Origin: Mesorhizobium loti R88b
GTDB lineage: Bacteria; Pseudomonadota; Alphaproteobacteria; Rhizobiales; Rhizobiaceae
Length of the DNA: 64,000 nucleotides
Assembly: GCF_013170845.1 (NCBI RefSeq)
Contig: NZ_CP033367.1
Span: 5,581,001-5,645,000, forward strand
Direction: 5' to 3'
The notes under the pieces are model-generated. The model did no database searches. It saw only the letters and a list, made by a program, of their open reading frames with translations, and was not told the DNA's origin. Position numbers and translations under genes: made by a program. This document shows, piece after piece, positions 59,537 through 64,000 of the stretch. The stretch's first letter is position 1. Every line of letters begins with the position of its first letter.

Positions 59537-60297
59537 CGGTCCTTGATCCCACCGAGAAGAAACTCGCGATTGCCGTCGCCGCCTTCGATCGGCGACAGAT
59601 GCAGGCCGAGCGAGCGCCAGCCGGGAACGGTATCCAGCCAATCCTGCAGCAGGCCGGCGACACCGGCAGCGGCGAAGGGGTCTTTCAACAGACCACCCTT
59701 GCCGATCGCCTCGCGGCCGGCCTCGAATTGCGGCTTGACCAGAAAGATCGCGCCGGCACCGGGTTTCGCAATGGCGAGAGCCGGCGGCAGCGCCAGTTTC
59801 AGCGAGATAAAGCTGACATCGGAAACGATGAAATCCGGAACACGGCCGGCCAGATCGGCGAGCGTGAGATCGCGGGCGTTCAGACCCTCGACGACCGTAA
59901 CGCGCGGGTCCTTGCCAACATCGGGATGTATCTGGCCATGACCGACATCGATTGCCGTGACATGGGACGCGCCGCGTTCGAGCAGCACCTGGGTGAACCC
60001 GCCAGTCGAAGCGCCGATGTCGAGCGCCTCGCGGCCGGCGGGATCGAGGCCGAAATGGTCGAGGCCGCCGATCAGCTTCAACGCCGCGCGCGAGACATAG
60101 CCTTGCGCGGGATCGTCGATGGCAACAAGGCACTGCGGCGAAACGTTCTGGCCGGGCTTGCGGGCAAGGACGCCATCAACCGTTACCGTGCCGCGCTCGA
60201 CCGCATCGCGGGCACGCGAGCGGCTGGCAAACAGGCCGCGCTGGACGAGCAGGTCGTCGAGCCGCTGGCGTGTGCTGGCTGGCAGAGGCGAATTCAT
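59533..60297 (-). CDS. tlyA: TlyA-family rRNA methyltransferase (hemolysin A-like)
   Basis: A 254-residue 2'-O-methyltransferase of the TlyA family, which modifies 16S and 23S rRNA in mycobacteria; the hemolysin label is historical. An S4 RNA-binding domain covers residues about 10-68 (QRLDDLLVQRGLFASRSRARD, displayed to 20: QRLDDLLVQRGLFASRSRAR), then an FtsJ-like domain with the AdoMet site ALDIGASTGGFTQVLLERGA near 90 and the catalytic Lys in FLVKPQFEAGREA near 185. DVSFISLKLALP near 160 is also conserved. The start overlaps nothing upstream; the downstream partner overlaps by 4 bp. TlyA in some bacteria affects capreomycin sensitivity. Confidence 0.92.
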   Translation of the reverse strand: MNSPLPASTRQRLDDLLVQRGLFASRSRARDAVERGTVTVDGVLARKPGQNVSPQCLVAIDDPAQGYVSRAALKLIGGLDHFGLDPAGREALDIGASTGGFTQVLLERGASHVTAIDVGHGQIHPDVGKDPRVTVVEGLNARDLTLADLAGRVPDFIVSDVSFISLKLALPPALAIAKPGAGAIFLVKPQFEAGREAIGKGGLLKDPFAAAGVAGLLQDWLDTVPGWRSLGLHLSPIEGGDGNREFLLGGIKDR

Positions 60298-60459
60298 CGG
60301 CCTTCATGGCGAAAGCCGGCCGCGAAGGCAAGGATAATGGGCGGGGCTGCGGAACATCCACGCCGAGCTGACACCTCCGTGGCTTGTGATCACCGTTGTG
60401 GGCCGGCACAATGGTGAGGACGAGCGCCATCCACGCCAGGGCCCGAAGGAGGCCGGATC

Positions 60460-60858
60460 CTGACGGGAACCTGCCACTGCGGTGCGACGCACTGGACCCT
60501 GGAGGGCGATCCCGGGCCGATCACAGCCTGCAACTGCACGCTGTGCCGTCGCTATGGGACGCTCTGGGCTTACGACTTTGTCGATGAGCGTATCCGCGTC
60601 GTTGGACCGGTGAGCAGCTACACCCGTGCCGGAAAAGACGAGCCTTCGCTCGAGATCCTTTTCTGCCCGACCTGCGCCTGCGTGCTGGCCTGGCGCGGCT
60701 TGCGCGCCGGTGCCTCCGGCCGGACACGAATCGCCGTCAATGTGCGCCTGGCCCCGCCGCAAGCTGTCGCCGACTTGCCGATCGACCATTTCGATGGCCT
60801 CGACACCTTCGACGACCTGCCGCGCGATGGCCGCTGCGTGCGCGATATGTGGTTCTAG
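60460..60858 (+). CDS. GFA-family protein (glutathione-dependent formaldehyde-activating-like), non-canonical start
   Basis: A 132-codon frame encodes a full GFA domain: LTGTCHCGATHWTLEGDPG at the N-terminus with CHCG, then CNCTLCRRYGTLWAY near residue 29 (CxxC), and FCPTCACVLAWRG near 67 (CxxC). These cysteines bind zinc in GFA/Mss4-like proteins. No ATG, GTG or TTG precedes the domain in frame; the nearest upstream stop is TGA at 60415. An AAGGAGG site at about 60446-60451 directs to ATC at 60457 or CTG at 60460. Either a rare start is used, or the start codon was mutated. Its stop shares the CTAG with the convergent gene. Substrate unknown. Confidence 0.75.
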   Translation: MTGTCHCGATHWTLEGDPGPITACNCTLCRRYGTLWAYDFVDERIRVVGPVSSYTRAGKDEPSLEILFCPTCACVLAWRGLRAGASGRTRIAVNVRLAPPQAVADLPIDHFDGLDTFDDLPRDGRCVRDMWF

Positions 60859-61148
60859 AAAATCGTTCGCGAAACCTGACGTTCGACGGCTGGAGACAAA
60901 CCGTCGTCCCGATCCCCCGAGGCTTGCACAGCCGGATGCTCGGTCGCAACGGCAGACACCGGAGCAACATCCGGCAAGACCACAAGCTGCGGCACCTGCT
61001 TGTAGGAAAAGCCCCCACGGATATCGCCCATCTTGCTGGCGACGATGCCCTGCGCCGCCTTTTCAAGATTGCGATCATAGCGCGTCTCGGCGGCGGCGGG
61101 TGCTGCAAGGGCGGCTGAAAGCGCCACGCCACACAGAAGCGTTCTCAT
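60855..61148 (-). CDS. Small secreted hypothetical protein, 97 aa
   Basis: A 97-residue protein with a signal peptide (LLCGVALSAALAAPAAAETRYD; cleavage likely after AAA near residue 20) and a mature part with no motif I recognise. A segment KAAQGIVASKMGDIRGGFSY near 30-49 is the most conserved-looking part. The stop TAG overlaps the stop of the GFA gene in the sequence CTAG, so both frames end in one palindrome. Convergent transcription and the strong leader favour a real gene. Function unknown. Confidence 0.65.
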   Translation of the reverse strand: MRTLLCGVALSAALAAPAAAETRYDRNLEKAAQGIVASKMGDIRGGFSYKQVPQLVVLPDVAPVSAVATEHPAVQASGDRDDGLSPAVERQVSRTIF

Positions 61149-61271
61149 TGTTGTTGTCTCCCTGCCTGATCACGATCTAGCAGGATGCCGTTGAAAAACG
61201 GCCAAGAGACACGGTAAGCAAAGCGCCAAACGGCAGCGTTAACAATGCGTTACGAAATAAAGCCGGCAAAC

Positions 61272-61304
61272 TGATTCAAGCGCTTGAGGTTTTGATTCAA
61301 GCGC
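61272..61304. repeat. 12-bp direct repeats at the dxs 3' end
   Basis: TGATTCAAGCGC occurs at 61272-61283 and again at 61293-61304, 21 bp apart; the second copy covers the dxs stop codon. The first copy lies within the palindrome CAAGCGCTTG. It may be a small duplication of the end of dxs; no T-tract follows to make a terminator. Confidence 0.6.
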
Positions 61305-63210
61305 GTTGAGCGCGTGTGCTGTGCCCGAGCGCGACGAAGACAGTGCGCACGATGCCGGCGGCATCGAGACCGGCGTCGGCATACATCTTTTCCGGCTTGG
61401 CGTGGTCGCTGAAGACATCAGGCAGCACCAGCGGACGCACCTTCAGGCCACTTTCCAGCAATCCTTCATGGGCAAGGAACTGCAGCACGTGGCTTGCGAA
61501 GCCGCCAATGGCGCCCTCCTCCACCGTCACCAGAACCTCGTGCGAGCGGGCCAGCCGCCGGATCAGGTCCTCGTCGAGCGGCTTGGCGAAGCGGGCATCG
61601 GCGACGGTGGTGGAAAGCCCGGCCGCGCCGAGTTCCTCGGCGGCAGTAAGGCAATCCTGCAAGCGCGTGCCGAAGGACAGCAGCGCCACCTTTGTACCTT
61701 CCCTGACGATGCGGCCTTTGCCGATGTCGAGAACCGACCCGCGCTCCGGCATGTCGACGCCGACGCCATTGCCGCGCGGATAGCGAAAGGCGATCGGGCC
61801 GTCATCATAGCTCGCGGCAGTGCGCACCATGTGGCGCAGTTCAGCCTCGTCGGCTGCCGCCATCACGACAAAGCCGGGCAGGCTTGCGAGGAAAGTGGTG
61901 TCAAAGGCACCGCAATGGGTGGCGCCATCGGCGCCGACGAAGCCGGCGCGGTCGATCGGGAAACGCACCGGCAGTTTCTGGATCGCGACGTCGTGCACGA
62001 CCTGGTCGTAGGCGCGCTGCAGGAAGGTCGAGTAGATCGCCGCGAACGGCTTGTAGCCTTCCGTCGCCAGGCCAGCGGCAAAGGTAACCGCATGCTGTTC
62101 GGCGATGCCGACATCGAAGGTCCTGGCCGGAAACACTTCGCCGAACAGATCGAGGCCGGTGCCGCCCGGCATGGCGGCGGTGACGGCGACGATGCGGTCG
62201 TCCTCGCGGGCTTCCTGGATCAGGCTTTCGGCGAACACCTTGGTGTAGGCCGGCGCATTGGCCGGCGCCTTGGCCTGCGCGCCGGTGATGACGTCGAACT
62301 TGTTGACGCCGTGATACTTGTCGGCGGCGGCTTCCGCCGGCGCATAACCCTTGCCCTTCTGGGTGACGACATGGATCAGCACCGGGCCTTCGCCATTGTC
62401 GCGGACATTTTTCAGGACCGGGATCAGATGTTCCAGATTGTGACCGTCGATCGGACCGATGTGATAGAAACCGAGCTCCTCGAACAAAGTGCCGCCGGTC
62501 ACGTAGCCGCGCGCATGCTCGACCGCCCTGGTGATCGCGCGATCGGCCCGCTTGCCGAGATAGGATGTCAGTTTCTTGCCGAAATCGCGCAGGCCGGCAT
62601 AGGCCTTGCCCGAGGCGAGGCGAGCCAGATAAGCGCTCATGGCGCCGGTCGGCGGGGCGATCGACATGTCGTTGTCATTGAGGATGACGATGAGGCGCGC
62701 ATCGAGCGCACCGGCATTGTTCATCGCCTCGTAAGCCATGCCGGCCGACATGGCGCCGTCGCCGATGACGGCGATGACATTGTTGCGGCCGCCTGCGAGG
62801 TCACGGGCAGCAGCCATGCCGAGGCCGGCCGAGATCGAGGTCGAGGAGTGGGCGGCGCCGAAGGGATCGTATTCGCTTTCGGCGCGGCGGGTGAAGCCGG
62901 ACAGGCCGCCTTCCTGGCGCAGTGTGCGGATGCGGTCGCGGCGGCCGGTCAGGATCTTGTGCGGATAGGCCTGGTGGCCGACATCCCAGATCAGCCGGTC
63001 GTCCGGGGTGTTGAAAACATAGTGCAGCGCCACCGTAAGTTCGACCACACCGAGGCCGGCACCCAGATGGCCACCGGTGCGGGACACGGCATCGACCAGT
63101 TCGGCGCGCAGCTCGAACGCCAGTTGCGGCAGCTCACTCTCGGCAAGCGCGCGCAAATCCGCCGGGATGCGGACCTTGTCGAGAAGCGGCGTATGCGGCG
63201 TTGCGTTCAC
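61297..63210 (-). CDS. dxs: 1-deoxy-D-xylulose-5-phosphate synthase
   Basis: First enzyme of the MEP isoprenoid pathway, condensing pyruvate and glyceraldehyde-3-phosphate with TPP. The 637-residue protein starts with GTG at 63210 (ahead of [21 protein letters not shown]); the ribosome site is weak. Motifs are [19 protein letters not shown] near 47, the TPP/Mg site [20 protein letters not shown] near 145 with NDNDMSI after it, [16 protein letters not shown] near 245, and [15 protein letters not shown] near 365 with the catalytic Glu. ispH, the last enzyme of the pathway, lies about 18 kb away. The gene usually paired with dxs (xseB) is not found upstream here. Confidence 0.95.
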   Translation of the reverse strand: MNATPHTPLLDKVRIPADLRALAESELPQLAFELRAELVDAVSRTGGHLGAGLGVVELTVALHYVFNTPDDRLIWDVGHQAYPHKILTGRRDRIRTLRQEGGLSGFTRRAESEYDPFGAAHSSTSISAGLGMAAARDLAGGRNNVIAVIGDGAMSAGMAYEAMNNAGALDARLIVILNDNDMSIAPPTGAMSAYLARLASGKAYAGLRDFGKKLTSYLGKRADRAITRAVEHARGYVTGGTLFEELGFYHIGPIDGHNLEHLIPVLKNVRDNGEGPVLIHVVTQKGKGYAPAEAAADKYHGVNKFDVITGAQAKAPANAPAYTKVFAESLIQEAREDDRIVAVTAAMPGGTGLDLFGEVFPARTFDVGIAEQHAVTFAAGLATEGYKPFAAIYSTFLQRAYDQVVHDVAIQKLPVRFPIDRAGFVGADGATHCGAFDTTFLASLPGFVVMAAADEAELRHMVRTAASYDDGPIAFRYPRGNGVGVDMPERGSVLDIGKGRIVREGTKVALLSFGTRLQDCLTAAEELGAAGLSTTVADARFAKPLDEDLIRRLARSHEVLVTVEEGAIGGFASHVLQFLAHEGLLESGLKVRPLVLPDVFSDHAKPEKMYADAGLDAAGIVRTVFVALGHSTRAQRA

Positions 63211-63394
63211 GGGTGCTCTGGCTTTCTTTTCATCGGCGGGATAGGCCGCCGACCGGCGAAAGTAAATGCGTGCCGGTGACGCGGGCCTGCTCCCAAAATG
63301 ACAGCGCGTCGAAACAGCTTATGCCCGCGCTTTCAAGTCCTTGTTTTCGTGCATAACGTGGTCCCGAAACCGGGCCGCTTTTGGGCGATATTCA

Positions 63395-64000
63395 TTAGTT
63401 TTCCGGCAGAGGAATAAACTCTTCCTCATCTCCAGGAACGATATCGAAGCGGCCTGTCTTCCATTCCTGCTTGGCCTGTTCGATGCGCTCCTTGGATGAG
63501 GAGACAAAATTCCACCAGATGTAACGCTTCGAGCCAAGCGAGGCGCCGCCGAACAGCATGAAATGCGCACCGGTTTGCGACGACACGATGATCTCGTCGC
63601 CGGGCCGGAACACGAGCAGCCGTTCGGCCGGAAAGACGTCGCCCGAAATCGCGACCTCGCCTTCCAGCGTGTAGATGGCGCGCTCTTCGGCATCGGCCGG
63701 AATTTTCACGCTGGCGCCCGGCGTCAGCCTGAGGTCGGCGTAGAGCGTTTCGGAATCCGCTCTTACTGGAGAACGCAGCCCCTGGAAGTCACCGATGACG
63801 ACGCGGCCGCTGACGCCTTCGGCATCGATCTCGGGCAGCCGCAAGGCAGCCGTGTTCTCGAACACCGGGGCGACTTCCTCCTTGCCGTCCGGCAAGGCCA
63901 GCCATGTCTGCAGGCCGGAGATCGACATTGGGGCGCCGCGCAGTTCCTCGGGCGTGCGCTCGGAGTGGACGATGCCGCGGCCGGCGGTCATCAAATTCAC
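63395..64000 (-). CDS. Pirin-family cupin protein (C-terminal part, runs off right edge)
   Basis: A frame open to the right edge encodes 201 residues of a pirin-like protein; the true start lies beyond the window. The opening NLMTAGRGIVHSERTPEE is the family signature near residue 75 of complete pirins, with the metal-binding His and Glu, followed by ISGLQTWLALPDGKEEVAPV. ALRLPEIDAEGV and ILGDFQGLRSPVRA-like stretches follow, and SLGSKRYIWWNFVSSSKERI near 160 is the conserved end of the second cupin. Related YhhW enzymes are quercetin dioxygenases; function here is not known. It is upstream of dxs on the same strand. Confidence 0.9.
   Translation of the reverse strand: MNLMTAGRGIVHSERTPEELRGAPMSISGLQTWLALPDGKEEVAPVFENTAALRLPEIDAEGVSGRVVIGDFQGLRSPVRADSETLYADLRLTPGASVKIPADAEERAIYTLEGEVAISGDVFPAERLLVFRPGDEIIVSSQTGAHFMLFGGASLGSKRYIWWNFVSSSKERIEQAKQEWKTGRFDIVPGDEEEFIPLPEN

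Noticed and set aside
61306..63279. 657-codon open frame antisense to dxs
   Set aside because: It mirrors the high-GC codon pattern of dxs on the other strand, has no recognisable domain and cannot coexist with a well-supported enzyme gene.

Overview
The window is chromosomal DNA of a high-GC alphaproteobacterium, most likely order Hyphomicrobiales (Rhizobiales) and close to Mesorhizobium. This rests on the gene content (CcrM methylase, aa3 oxidase operon with CtaB/CtaG/CtaE and a tiny CoxF-like gene, IalB-family and transglutaminase-like cysteine peptidase proteins, pyruvate phosphate dikinase), on the dsbA-like/dciA/mutY/smc order, and on intergenic repeats of rhizobial type. No CRISPR array, intact insertion sequence, rRNA or prophage was seen. 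One tRNA gene (Gln, TTG) is present.

Layout. 1-10.4 kb is a surface-polysaccharide precursor region, all on the minus strand: a UDP-glucuronate 4-epimerase, the dTDP-L-rhamnose set rfbA-rfbC-rfbB-rfbD, then manB-manC-gmd (GDP-mannose and GDP-4-keto-6-deoxymannose), a glycosyltransferase, and the first 30 codons of a probable ABC exporter permease at the left edge. Two gene scraps, a gmd-like N-terminus after gmd and an rfbA 5' end upstream of manB, show that this region has been rearranged. 10.4-21.5 kb holds mixed housekeeping genes: bioY, an MBL-fold hydrolase, DUF1499, acyl-CoA synthetase, DUF427, polysaccharide deacetylase, a GT9 heptosyltransferase-like protein, ppdK, a VOC protein and tRNA-Gln. 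21.6-30.5 kb carries smc, a DsbA-like lipoprotein, dciA, mutY, two HAD phosphatases and ccrM. 30.5-43.5 kb has a lipoprotein, thrC, an M16 peptidase, a GNAT acetyltransferase, a large GGDEF-EAL protein, yqgE, a DsbD-like periplasmic protein, a peroxiredoxin, DUF2938, a histidine phosphatase-like protein, rnhA, thrB and ispH.

43.6-50.6 kb is the cytochrome aa3 oxidase block, read leftwards: ctaC, ctaD, ctaB, a 54-codon coxF-like gene, ctaG, ctaE, then an L,D-transpeptidase that needs one frameshift, DUF983 and SURF1. 51-60.9 kb contains IalB-like and YbjN-like proteins, tldD, a VapBC-type toxin-antitoxin pair, a transglutaminase-like peptidase, a PsiF-like protein, a catalytically degenerate caspase-like protein, two RNA methyltransferases (RumA/RlmD-like and TlyA) and a GFA-family gene that has no ordinary start codon. 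61-64 kb has dxs and the end of a pirin gene.

The most noteworthy items are the pseudo-caspase with a duplicated Asn/Gly/Lys-rich tail, the frameshifted L,D-transpeptidase, the GFA gene with a strong ribosome-binding site but only CTG or ATC as start, short tandem repeats of 15 bp next to two start codons, a 20-bp perfect palindrome ahead of the MBL hydrolase, and the polysaccharide-gene remnants. No clearly new multi-gene system was found. All family assignments come from reading motifs by eye; no database search was possible.
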